From Nocardia alni (GTDB lineage: Bacteria; Actinomycetota; Actinomycetes; Mycobacteriales; Mycobacteriaceae), in assembly GCF_019038435.1 (NCBI RefSeq), contig NZ_JAGPOX010000003.1:1-64000 (forward strand): 64,000 nucleotides of DNA, read 5' to 3'. Below, in pieces: positions 1-8,049 of this stretch (its first letter is position 1; each line of letters starts with the position of its first letter). The notes under the pieces are model-generated. The model did no database searches. It was not told the DNA's origin and was given only the letters and a program-made list of their open reading frames with translations. The position numbers and the translations under genes were made by a program.

Positions 1-2324
1 GGACGGGCGGGCGCCGCACCCGCGACCTCCCAGCGCACCCCGTAGTCACGACCCAGTACGGCCGCGATCGCGGACTGCACCGCCTCCAAGTACTTCGGAT
101 TCGACAGACGCTGTGCCAGCGGGGCGTGCTGATGTGCCAGCACGACGGTGTCCCCCTCGAGCCGAGCCACCGACGCCCCCGACAGCAGGGCGTGCACGGC
201 CGCGCCGAATTCCCGCACCTTGGCGCGGATATCGCCCCAGGCGGCCTCGACCTGATGCAGCGCGGCATCTCCGGAGGGGCCACCGGATTCGGCCGCGTCT
301 CGCGCAGAGTCGGCGATGGGTTCCGGAGCCGGTCCGGATTCGGATACGGGCGGCGCATCCACCGGCGAAGCGGCATCCACGGGCGGCATGTCGTCTGCGG
401 GCGGTGCGGTCTCGGCGGGCAACACGACAGCCGGATCCGATATGCCCGCGTCCCGATCGGCGGCGCCTCGGATATCAGAATCCTCCGCCGGGGTCTCGTA
501 GGCCACCGGGTCCTGTGGCGCGACTCCGTCTTCCGCCGAATCATCGTGCCGCGCAGCATCATCGGACGCCTCCACCGCGGGCGTTCCCGGCGCGAAGGCG
601 AACTCCGCCGGAGCCGGAGCCATCGCAGCATCCGAATCCTGGTGCCGCGCGGTTGATTCCGTATCGTCGGACGTGCCCGATTGCGCCAGAGCGGGATTAC
701 CGCCGGACTCCTCGGTCTCGATGGCTGCGGGCGAGACCTCGGAATCGGGCTGTACACCGGATGATTCGGAGCGGGACGCCTGAGCCCGCTGGGCCGGATG
801 CGGGCGCTGCTCCCCCAGCTGTGCGGCGTTCGAGCGAGCCGCGCCGGTGGCGCCGTCCGCCGCTGCCGTATCGGTGGACGCGGACGCCTGTGATCCCGGC
901 GCCGATTCGGGCGCGACCGGGGCCGATTCCGGCGCGACCCGGGCCGATTCGGATGCCGCCGGGGCCGATTCCGGCGCGGCGGCCGGATGCTCCCCGGCCG
1001 GGCTCCCTGGGCGACTCTCCCGTATCGCCGCCAGGGCTTCCGCCCCTCGCCGCCGGGACGAACCCGACGGGGACCCGCTCGGCGCGGGCGCGGCGGGAGG
1101 CTGCTCCTCGGGCGCCGGGGCCGGATGCGGCGGACGGGAGGCACCGGGCGCGGCCGGGGCGACCACCCCGCCCGCCACGCGGCTCTCCAACCGCTCCAGG
1201 CGCTGCAGAGTGGCGGATTCGGTATCGGAGGCCCCGGGCAGCAGCATGCGCGCGCAGACGACCTCGAGCAGCAGGCGAGGAGCCGTCGCGCCGCGCATCT
1301 CCCCCAGGCCGGTATGCAGCAGGTCCGCGTACCGGGCCAGCGCGGCCGGGCCCACCCGCTGCGCCTGATCGCGCATGCGCTCGAGCACATCGCCCGGACC
1401 GGTGACCAGATTGCGCTCGGCCGCGTTGGGCACCGCGCGCAGCAGGATCAGATCGCGCATGCGCTCCAGCAGATCGCCGGCGAACCGGCGCGGATCGTGC
1501 CCGGCCTCGACCACCCTGTCCACCGCGCCGAACAGCGCGGCGCCGTCGGCCGCCGCCAGGGCCTCGACCGCATCGTCGATCAGGGCGATGTCGGTGACAC
1601 CCAGCAGCGACAGCGCACGGGGGTAGGTCACGCCCTCCGGACCCGCACCGGCCAGCAGTTGGTCCAGCACGCTGAGGCTGTCGCGCGGCGAACCGCCGCC
1701 CGCGCGGATCACCAGCGGGTACACCGCCTCCTCGACCGGCACGTGTTCCTGTTCGCAGATCTTGCCCAGGAGCCCGCGCATGGTCGCGGGCGGGAGCAGC
1801 CGGAACGGGTAGTGATGGGTGCGCGAGCGGATGGTCGGCAGCACCTTGTCGGGTTCGGTGGTGGCGAACACGAAGATCAGGTGCGCGGGCGGCTCCTCGA
1901 CGATCTTGAGCAGCGCGTTGAAGCCCGCGGTGGTGACCATGTGCGCCTCGTCCACGATGAACACCCGGTACCGCGATTCGGCCGGGGCGTAGAAGGCGCG
2001 ATCGCGTAGCTCGCGGGTGTCGTCCACGCCGCCGTGACTGGCGGCGTCGAGCTCGATGACGTCGAGATTGCCGGGCCCACCCGGTCCGAGGGCCACGCAG
2101 GAGGAGCAGACACCACACGGACGCGAGGTGGGCCCCTCGGCGCAGTTCAGCGAGCGCGCGAGGATGCGGGCCGAGGAGGTCTTACCGCAGCCGCGCGGGC
2201 CGGAGAACAGGTAGGCATGACTGATCCGCCCCGTGTCCAGGGCGGTACTGAGGGGCTCGGTGACGTGCTCCTGCCCAACCACCTCTGCGAACGTTGCCGG
2301 TCGGTACTTCCGGTACAGAGCCAC
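1..2324 (-). CDS. dnaX: DNA polymerase III subunit gamma/tau (partial, 3' end outside window)
   Basis: Clamp-loader ATPase subunit of the replicative polymerase; it loads the beta sliding clamp. The gene begins with GTG at 2324 (VALYRKYRPATF), the classic DnaX N-terminus. The Walker A motif GPRGCGKT is at about residues 42-49. A four-cysteine zinc module follows, then the Walker B/DExx motif VDEAH at about residue 110 and the arginine-finger region around FATTEPDKVLPTIRSR. After about residue 400 the protein becomes a long Ala/Pro/Ser/Glu-rich linker with repeated APESAP-type units, then a C-terminal tau-like domain that runs off the left edge. No -1 frameshift signal was sought in detail. 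The upstream neighbour is divergent and separated by 481 bases. Identity is secure. Confidence 0.97.
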   Translation of the reverse strand, partial: MALYRKYRPATFAEVVGQEHVTEPLSTALDTGRISHAYLFSGPRGCGKTSSARILARSLNCAEGPTSRPCGVCSSCVALGPGGPGNLDVIELDAASHGGVDDTRELRDRAFYAPAESRYRVFIVDEAHMVTTAGFNALLKIVEEPPAHLIFVFATTEPDKVLPTIRSRTHHYPFRLLPPATMRGLLGKICEQEHVPVEEAVYPLVIRAGGGSPRDSLSVLDQLLAGAGPEGVTYPRALSLLGVTDIALIDDAVEALAAADGAALFGAVDRVVEAGHDPRRFAGDLLERMRDLILLRAVPNAAERNLVTGPGDVLERMRDQAQRVGPAALARYADLLHTGLGEMRGATAPRLLLEVVCARMLLPGASDTESATLQRLERLESRVAGGVVAPAAPGASRPPHPAPAPEEQPPAAPAPSGSPSGSSRRRGAEALAAIRESRPGSPAGEHPAAAPESAPAASESARVAPESAPVAPESAPGSQASASTDTAAADGATGAARSNAAQLGEQRPHPAQRAQASRSESSGVQPDSEVSPAAIETEESGGNPALAQSGTSDDTESTARHQDSDAAMAPAPAEFAFAPGTPAVEASDDAARHDDSAEDGVAPQDPVAYETPAEDSDIRGAADRDAGISDPAVVLPAETAPPADDMPPVDAASPVDAPPVSESGPAPEPIADSARDAAESGGPSGDAALHQVEAAWGDIRAKVREFGAAVHALLSGASVARLEGDTVVLAHQHAPLAQRLSNPKYLEAVQSAIAAVLGRDYGVRWEVAGAAPAR
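899..985. repeat. Imperfect ~21-bp direct repeats inside dnaX linker
   Basis: Copies of a GCCGATTCCGGCGC-like unit recur about every 21 bases. On the minus strand they encode repeated (V/A)APESAP heptads in the disordered linker between the DnaX ATPase/domain III part and the C-terminal domain. Such repeats vary in copy number between strains by slippage and probably have no function beyond spacing. Confidence 0.6.
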
Positions 2325-2805
2325 GGCCCGAGGGTACCGGCGAGCACCGACAGAGTCGGCGGTGACGGTGGAATGCGGCGATCGACCATCGCAGGCGCGC
2401 CCGATCCGACCATTGCGTCGCAAATCGCGGGCTACAGAACAAGGATTCCTCGGACCCGTTCATCACCGGCGCTACGAACTCCCGGGGACAACCGCGGGGC
2501 AAACTAATTCGAAATACAATCAAACGTCACCGAATACCAAGCTCAAACCAGCCGTCGCAGTAGTTAACAAACTGCATGCCCGTTTTATAGGGAAAAAGCA
2601 GGATATAACGATCTTGTCAAGCGATTGGCATCAAAGGCAATCGACTGGCTAACGTAGGTCTCGGCAACTTCGGTAGCCAAACCTTCATCAGGTTGGTGGC
2701 CCCGGTCGGTCCCTCATCCCGACCGGGGCACAACCTGGACCCCCATAGCACGCAGCGGGAGTTCATGCATCCCTCGTCGCGCTCCCGCCAGAAGTCCCGG
2801 AGGAA
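2325..2805. other. Intergenic region between dnaX and a hypothetical gene
   Basis: This is a divergent 481-base gap carrying the dnaX promoter on one strand and that of the 2806 gene on the other. About 2505-2640 is conspicuously AT-rich for this genome. A 10-bp perfect hairpin (CCCCGGTCGG / CCGACCGGGG) lies at 2700-2728, about 80 bases before the downstream start. No convincing reading frame with genome-typical codon use is seen here. Confidence 0.6.
2700..2728. other. Hairpin, 10-bp stem and 9-base loop
   Basis: The arms CCCCGGTCGG (2700-2709) and CCGACCGGGG (2719-2728) are perfectly complementary. The hairpin lies in the 5' region of the 2806 gene. It lacks a T tract, so a 5'-UTR structure or protein-binding site is more likely than a terminator. 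Confidence 0.5.
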
Positions 2806-3657
2806 ATGTCGACCGTGCAGTCGTGTGACGACATCGCCACCGCGTTGCTCTCGCATACCGAGTTCGCCGGAGATCCCGCCGCCGCCGGTCTGCTGAGCAG
2901 GGCGATCAGCCCGCAGGATTTCGCGCTCAACCGTGCCTCGCTGCCCGTCTCCGCGGCGGCGGACCCACGCACCGCCGCAACCATTCTCGAACTGCTCGAG
3001 CGCGGCCAGGTGCCGACGATGGCGGCCATTCGCACCCTGATCGTGCAGAACGAGGTCCGCGCCGAGGCCGAACGCATCGAACGCCTCGGCCGCCGGGCCC
3101 AGCGCAGCATCGACGAATTCGGCCGGGTGCTGGCGACCATGACCCACGAATATTGGGCCGAGCACGGAATCGGCCCGACCCGCCGCGACATCCTGCAGGC
3201 CGAACCGATGCAGGAGCTCATCCGCGAGCAGGTCGGCGATATCGCGCCCGGTGCGGTGAAACATCTCTGGGTGATCGAACGCGCGCAGCGGGCCGGGTGG
3301 ATCGCCTTCAATCCGCTGCCCCGTTCGCTGTGCGCCGGGCGGCGATTTCATTCGGCGAAATTCGGCAACCGCGTTTCACAACGTCCGGTCAACGCGATCG
3401 GCACGATGGTCGCCGGATTCCTGCAGGAGTACCAGTCCGAGCACGATCGCCCGCCGCGCTGGTCGGTGCTCGCGCACGACCTGCGCGACGATCGCGGACG
3501 CCGGGTGTTCAACGACACGGCCGATACGCGCGCCCAGCAGCAGTGGCTGGTCACCGCCGAATGGCTGGCCCTGTGTGACGACCTGCCGGTGCCGGGGCCG
3601 CGCGGGCTGCGGGCATTGACGCGCAAGACCAAACGCAGGTCACCCGGGCTCGGATAG
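2806..3657 (+). CDS. Hypothetical protein, 283 aa
   Basis: I do not recognise this gene. It encodes a soluble-looking, largely helical protein without a signal peptide or membrane segment. It has a charged Arg/Glu-rich middle section (about residues 85-115), a Trp-rich C-terminal half, and a very basic tail (KTKRRS). The start at 2806 is preceded by GGAGG with only two intervening bases, which is tight. No other in-frame start nearby is better. Codon third positions are strongly G/C as in neighbouring genes, so it is likely real. It ends 59 bases before amt in the same direction. Nothing here assigns a function. Confidence 0.7.
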   Translation: MSTVQSCDDIATALLSHTEFAGDPAAAGLLSRAISPQDFALNRASLPVSAAADPRTAATILELLERGQVPTMAAIRTLIVQNEVRAEAERIERLGRRAQRSIDEFGRVLATMTHEYWAEHGIGPTRRDILQAEPMQELIREQVGDIAPGAVKHLWVIERAQRAGWIAFNPLPRSLCAGRRFHSAKFGNRVSQRPVNAIGTMVAGFLQEYQSEHDRPPRWSVLAHDLRDDRGRRVFNDTADTRAQQQWLVTAEWLALCDDLPVPGPRGLRALTRKTKRRSPGLG

Positions 3658-3675
3658 AGCCGCTGTGCGCATTCG

Positions 3676-3691
3676 GTAACTTCCATGCAAC
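3676..3691 (+). promoter_or_regulatory. Candidate GlnR-type half site upstream of amt
   Basis: GTAAC-TTCCAT-GCAAC fits the actinobacterial GlnR pattern gTnAC-n6-GaAAC with one mismatch. It lies 25 bases before the amt start. GlnR is the known nitrogen regulator of amt genes in Streptomyces, Mycobacterium and Nocardia. Only one a/b pair is seen, and it sits close to the ribosome-binding site, so the call is tentative. Confidence 0.35.
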
Positions 3692-3716
3692 GCTTTGCCT
3701 CTGGAAGGAGCCACCC

Positions 3717-5003
3717 GTGCCCTCGACCATCGACCCCGCTGCCACCGCCTGGCTGCTGGCCAGCACCGCATTGGTGCTGCTCATGACGCCCGCCCTCGCG
3801 GTGTTCTACGGCGGCATGGTGCGCTCCACCGGCGTGCTCAACATGCTCATGATGAGCTTCGTCGCCATACCGCTGGTAACCGTCGTATGGCTACTGCTGG
3901 GCTACACGCTGGCCTTCGGCCCGGACGCCGGTGGCGGGGTGATCGGCAACCTCAGCCATATCGCGCTGACCGGTATCGATCCCGGCACCGTGCACAGCGT
4001 CGGTCCGCACGGCGGAATCCCCGAACTGCTGTACGTCACCTTCGAGTTGACCTTCGCCATTCTCACCGCGGCACTGGTCAGTGGCGCGATCGCCGATCGG
4101 GCCAAATTCTCCGCCTGGATGGTCTTCGTACCGCTGTGGACGCTGCTGGTGTACGCGCCCATCGCGCACTGGGTGTGGGGTCCGCACGGCTGGCTGGCCT
4201 CGTTCGGCGCGCTGGACTTCGCGGGCGGCATGGTGGTCGAGATCGCTTCCGGCGCTTCGGCATTGGCCCTGGCACTGGTGCTCGGCCCGCGAGTCGGGTT
4301 CAAGCTCGACGCGATGCGGCCGCACAATCTGCCGTTCGTGCTGCTGGGCGCGGGCATCCTGTGGTTCGGCTGGTTCGGGTTCAACGCGGGATCTGCTTTA
4401 CAGCCCAACGGTATCGCCGCCGCGGTATTCCTCAACACCCTCGTCGCCGGATGCCTGGGCATGCTCGGATGGCTTGCGGTCGAACGGATTCGCGATGGTC
4501 GTCCCACGACGTTCGGTGCGGCGTCGGGCGCGGTGGCCGGCCTGGTCGCGATCACCCCGTCCTGCGGTTCGGTGAACACTCTGGGCGCTGTGGTCGTGGG
4601 ATTGGTTGCGGGCGTGGCGTGTTCGTTCGCGGTCGGCTGGAAGTTCAAGGCGGGCTACGACGATTCACTGGACGTGGTGGGTGTGCACTTCATCGGCGGA
4701 ATCGCCGGCACACTGCTGATCGGCCTGCTGGCCAACCGGGTGATGACCGGCGGTGCGCGCGGGCTGTTCTACGGCGGCGGTGCGGTGCAACTGGGCAAGC
4801 AGGCCGTCGGCGTGCTCGTGGTGGCGCTGTGGGCCTTCGCGGTGTCCTTCGTACTGGGCAAGATCATCGACCGCGTCATGGGCTTCCGGATCACCCGGGA
4901 GGACGAGGTCGCGGGCATCGACTTCGCGCTGCACGCCGAGACCGCCTATGTCGAGGGCGTGCACGGTCACGCCCCACGCGGGCTGTTCGGTCCGCACAAC
5001 TGA
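3717..5003 (+). CDS. amt: Ammonium transporter, Amt/MEP family, with Glu at the first twin-His position
   Basis: Polytopic inner-membrane ammonium channel of 428 aa, the usual Amt length, with about 11 transmembrane segments. Family hallmarks are FYGGMVR near residue 30, ADRAKFSAW, DFAGGMVV, WFGWFGFNAGS and DDSLDVVGVHFIGG. The second pore histidine is present (H324). The first twin-His position, which in E. coli AmtB follows DFAGGTVV as His, is Glu175 here (codon 4239-4241). Glu at this site is known from some fungal Mep proteins, where it alters pH dependence and transport rate. The GTG start at 3717 has AAGGAG seven bases upstream. The gene stands alone, without the glnB (PII) and glnD partners of the usual actinobacterial amt operon, so it is probably a second, specialised copy. 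Confidence 0.93.
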   Translation: MPSTIDPAATAWLLASTALVLLMTPALAVFYGGMVRSTGVLNMLMMSFVAIPLVTVVWLLLGYTLAFGPDAGGGVIGNLSHIALTGIDPGTVHSVGPHGGIPELLYVTFELTFAILTAALVSGAIADRAKFSAWMVFVPLWTLLVYAPIAHWVWGPHGWLASFGALDFAGGMVVEIASGASALALALVLGPRVGFKLDAMRPHNLPFVLLGAGILWFGWFGFNAGSALQPNGIAAAVFLNTLVAGCLGMLGWLAVERIRDGRPTTFGAASGAVAGLVAITPSCGSVNTLGAVVVGLVAGVACSFAVGWKFKAGYDDSLDVVGVHFIGGIAGTLLIGLLANRVMTGGARGLFYGGGAVQLGKQAVGVLVVALWAFAVSFVLGKIIDRVMGFRITREDEVAGIDFALHAETAYVEGVHGHAPRGLFGPHN

Positions 5004-5038
5004 GACGGCTCACACCGATTCCCTCTTGCGCGTTCATA

Positions 5039-5069
5039 GGTTAACAGCGTTACTATAACGTCGTTAACC
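5039..5069. promoter_or_regulatory. 31-bp inverted repeat, likely TetR operator for the mmpL-tetR operon
   Basis: An imperfect palindrome with outer arms GGTTAAC/GTTAACC and inner arms CGTTA/TAACG, centred near 5054. It ends 20 bases before the mmpL start and overlaps where the promoter should be. Nested symmetric half sites of this kind are typical for TetR repressors. The tetR gene is the last gene of the operon, so autoregulation is expected. Confidence 0.7.
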
Positions 5070-5089
5070 TAACTGGACCGGGGGCTGCC

Positions 5090-7342
5090 ATGTTGACCCG
5101 CATCGCATACTTCTCGACCCGCTACCCGCGCACGATCCTGCTCGCGGCGTTGGTGCTGGCCGCGTTCTGTGGATTGTTCGGCGCATCGGTGTCCGCACAT
5201 CTGAAATCCTCCGGATTCACATCCAACGACGCCGAATCCACGCGCGCGGCGCAGGTGCTCGCCGAGGACTTCCACGGCGCACAACCGAATCTGGTGCTGC
5301 TGGTCCGCTCCGACGGCGGCGTCGACGACCCGGCGGCACAGCGGGTGGGCGCCGAGATCGCCGATCGACTCCAGGGCCGCGCCGACGTGGTCGGCGTCCG
5401 GTCGTACTGGACGAGCCCCGCGACCCTCCGCTCCGCCCTGCGCAGCACCGACGGTCACAGCGGACTGGTCGTCGCCTACCTCACCGGCGGTGACGACGCC
5501 GCCCAGAAGGCCGCCGGAACCATCGCCGAACAGTTCGCCGGGCTCGCCACCCCCGGGATCACCGTCCGGGCAGGTGGCATGGCGGCGATCTACCACGATG
5601 TGAACAACCAGATCACCAAGGATCTCGCGCTGGCCGAGGGTGTGGCGATCCCGCTGACGGCGATCGTGCTGACGCTGGTGTTCGGCAGCGTGATCGCCGC
5701 GGCGCTGCCACTGGCCGTCGGCCTGTTCGCGATCGCGGCCACGCTGGCGATCCTGCGTGGCTTCACCATGATCACCGACGTGTCGGTCTACGCGCTGAAC
5801 ATGACCACCGCACTGGGCCTGGCGCTGGCCATCGACTACAGCCTGTTCATCGTCAGCCGCTACCGCGAGGAACTGCGAGGCGGGCGCGCGAATCGGGACG
5901 CGGTGGTGCGGGCGGTGCAGACCGCCGGACGCACCGTGCTGTTCTCGGCGCTCACGGTGGCGCTCGCGCTCGCGGTGCTGAGCGTGTTCAACCTGTACTT
6001 CCTGAAGTCGTTCGCGTATGCGGGCGTCGCGGTGGTGGTGGCCGCCGCGGCGGCGGCGATCGTGCTGCTGCCCGCGGCGCTGGTGCTGCTCGGCGAGCGG
6101 GTAAACGCCTGGGATGTGCGGGCCGCGGTGCGCCGCCTGCTGGGCCGCCCCGCGCCTGTTCCGGTCGCGCCCGAGCGGTCGCGCTGGTACCGGACGGTGA
6201 GCTGGGTGATGCGGCACGCGCTGCCGGTGGCACTGGTGATCATCGCCGCGCTGCTGGCACTCGGATCTCCGTTCCTCGGCGTGAAATTCGGCTTCCCGGA
6301 CGATCGGGTCATGCCGGCGGGCTCGGTGAGCCGGGCGGTGGGCGACGAGCTGCGCGCCCAATTCCCCGCGGCCGACGCCGGTTCCGGCACGACGATCGTG
6401 CTGCCGGGCTATTCCGGCGACGCGACGACGTATGCGGCGACGCTGTCGAAGGTCGACGGGGTTTCGGCCGTGCTGTCCGACGCGGGCGTCTACGTCTCCG
6501 GCGCCCGCATGGCGCAGTCGCCGCCCGGCATGCGCAGCAGTTCGGGCCAATACCTCAGCGTCACAACGACGATGGATCCGTATTCCGCGGCCGGGCAGCG
6601 GCAACTGCGCCGGCTGCGCGCCGTGCCCGCGCCCGCGCCGACGCTGTTCGGCGGTAACGCCGAGATCGATGCCGACGGCCTGCATTCATTGGCCGACCGG
6701 CTGCCACTGGCGGTGGCGCTCATCGCGCTGTCCACGTTCGTGGTGCTGTTCCTGTTCACCGGCAGCGTGGTGCTACCGATCAAGGCGATGCTGATCAACA
6801 CGCTGTCGCTGACCGCGATGTTCGGCATGATGGCATGGCTGTTCCAGGACGGGCATCTGTCGAACCTGCTGGGCTTCACCGCGACCGGCTATCTGGTGCC
6901 GACGATGCCGATTCTGATGTTCTGCCTGGCGTTCGGCATGTCGATGGACTACGAGGTCTTCCTGCTGTCCCGCATCCGGGAGGCCTGGCTGGCCAGTGAC
7001 AATTCCGAGCGCACCGCCGCGGACAACACCCGGTCGGTCGCGATCGGCGTCGAACGCACCGGGCGCATCGTCACCGCCGCCGCCGCGTTGATGGCTATCG
7101 TCCTGGGAGCCATGGTCTCTTCACAAGTGTCGTTCATCCAGATGTTCGGTCTCGGTCTCACCCTGACCGTGCTCGCCGACGCCACCGTCATCCGCGGGCT
7201 GCTCGTGCCCGCGCTCATGCGCCTGCTCGGTACCGCCAACTGGTGGGCGCCGCGGCCGCTGCGGCGATGGCACGAAAGATTCGGCTTCCACGAGGAATTC
7301 GCGACCCCGGCGCCCGAACACGTGCCGGTGGCTGTGCCGTGA
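5090..7342 (+). CDS. MMPL/RND-family transporter
   Basis: Large membrane exporter of 750 aa belonging to the MmpL/ActII-3 branch of the RND superfamily. TM1 is near residues 15-35, followed by an extracytoplasmic porter domain. TM2-6 carry the conserved ALGLALAIDYSLFIVSRYREE segment, a second porter domain follows, and TM7-12 carry LAFGMSMDYEVFLLSRIREAW. The Asp-Tyr pairs in TM4 and TM10 are the proton-relay signature. These proteins export lipids, siderophores or drugs, and substrate cannot be read from sequence. The stop overlaps the following tetR start (ATGA), so the two are translationally coupled. Control is probably local, through the 5039-5069 palindrome. Confidence 0.9.
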   Translation: MLTRIAYFSTRYPRTILLAALVLAAFCGLFGASVSAHLKSSGFTSNDAESTRAAQVLAEDFHGAQPNLVLLVRSDGGVDDPAAQRVGAEIADRLQGRADVVGVRSYWTSPATLRSALRSTDGHSGLVVAYLTGGDDAAQKAAGTIAEQFAGLATPGITVRAGGMAAIYHDVNNQITKDLALAEGVAIPLTAIVLTLVFGSVIAAALPLAVGLFAIAATLAILRGFTMITDVSVYALNMTTALGLALAIDYSLFIVSRYREELRGGRANRDAVVRAVQTAGRTVLFSALTVALALAVLSVFNLYFLKSFAYAGVAVVVAAAAAAIVLLPAALVLLGERVNAWDVRAAVRRLLGRPAPVPVAPERSRWYRTVSWVMRHALPVALVIIAALLALGSPFLGVKFGFPDDRVMPAGSVSRAVGDELRAQFPAADAGSGTTIVLPGYSGDATTYAATLSKVDGVSAVLSDAGVYVSGARMAQSPPGMRSSSGQYLSVTTTMDPYSAAGQRQLRRLRAVPAPAPTLFGGNAEIDADGLHSLADRLPLAVALIALSTFVVLFLFTGSVVLPIKAMLINTLSLTAMFGMMAWLFQDGHLSNLLGFTATGYLVPTMPILMFCLAFGMSMDYEVFLLSRIREAWLASDNSERTAADNTRSVAIGVERTGRIVTAAAALMAIVLGAMVSSQVSFIQMFGLGLTLTVLADATVIRGLLVPALMRLLGTANWWAPRPLRRWHERFGFHEEFATPAPEHVPVAVP

Positions 7343-8049
7343 TGGCCCCTCGACGCCCGCGCTCGGCCCGCGGATCCGGTGCGCAGCTGCGCGAGGAGAT
7401 CCTCGACGCCACCCGGGAACTGCTGGCGCGCACCGGAAATGCCGAGGCCGTGTCCATCCGCGAGGTGAGCAAGCTGGTCGGGGTCAGCGCGCCGTCGATC
7501 TACCGGCACTTCGCCGACAAGGACGCGCTCATCGATGCGACGGTCGCCCAGGTCTTCGAAAACCTGGACGCCGCAATGGGCGCCGCGGACGATCCCACGC
7601 GCTCGCCGATCATGCGGCTGCGCGATCAGGGCATGGCCTACGTGCGGTTCGCGCTGGCATATCCCGAGCAGTACCGCCTGGCCTTTCTGCCGACCACCGG
7701 CCGCTCCAGTGAGGTGGATCGGGTACTCGGCAGCGGCGCGGTCGTGCGATTCACCCAGACCGTCCGGGACGCGATGGATGCCGAACTCATCACCCCCGGC
7801 GATCCCACTCCGGTGGTGCTGGAGCTCTGGGCCACCGCGCACGGCCTCGCCATGCTGCTGATCAGCAAACCCGCTCTGCCGTGGGGAGATACCGACGTCC
7901 TGATCGAGCGGGTGCTGGGCGCCGCCTGCGTCGGGCACGTGATGCTCGACATCCTCGACGACGTACTCGGCGGCGAGGGCCCGGTGCCGGATCCGGAGCA
8001 GGCGGCGCGGTGGCTGGCCGGTCTGCGCACAGGGGATCCGGCGGGTTAA
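7342..8049 (+). CDS. TetR family transcriptional regulator (controls the MMPL transporter)
   Basis: 235-aa repressor with an N-terminal helix-turn-helix: LREEILDATRELLARTG, then VSIREVSKLVGVSAPSIYRHF at about residues 40-62. The C-terminal ligand-binding part is helical. The start ATG at 7342 overlaps the mmpL stop. An upstream in-frame ATG at 7243 lies inside mmpL and has no ribosome-binding site. It probably binds the palindrome at 5039-5069 and responds to an exported substrate. The stop TAA shares bases with the stop codon of the convergent metallopeptidase gene (TTAA, 8046-8049). Confidence 0.9.
   Translation: MAPRRPRSARGSGAQLREEILDATRELLARTGNAEAVSIREVSKLVGVSAPSIYRHFADKDALIDATVAQVFENLDAAMGAADDPTRSPIMRLRDQGMAYVRFALAYPEQYRLAFLPTTGRSSEVDRVLGSGAVVRFTQTVRDAMDAELITPGDPTPVVLELWATAHGLAMLLISKPALPWGDTDVLIERVLGAACVGHVMLDILDDVLGGEGPVPDPEQAARWLAGLRTGDPAG

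Noticed and set aside
5069..6685. 538-codon minus-strand frame opposite the MMPL gene
   Set aside because: Arg/His/Gln-rich antisense shadow with no start context or domain; the plus strand encodes a complete transporter.
7243..7341. Longer N-terminus for the TetR regulator
   Set aside because: It lies wholly inside mmpL, is Ala/Arg-rich and has no ribosome-binding site; ATG 7342 overlaps the mmpL stop and starts the normal TetR domain.
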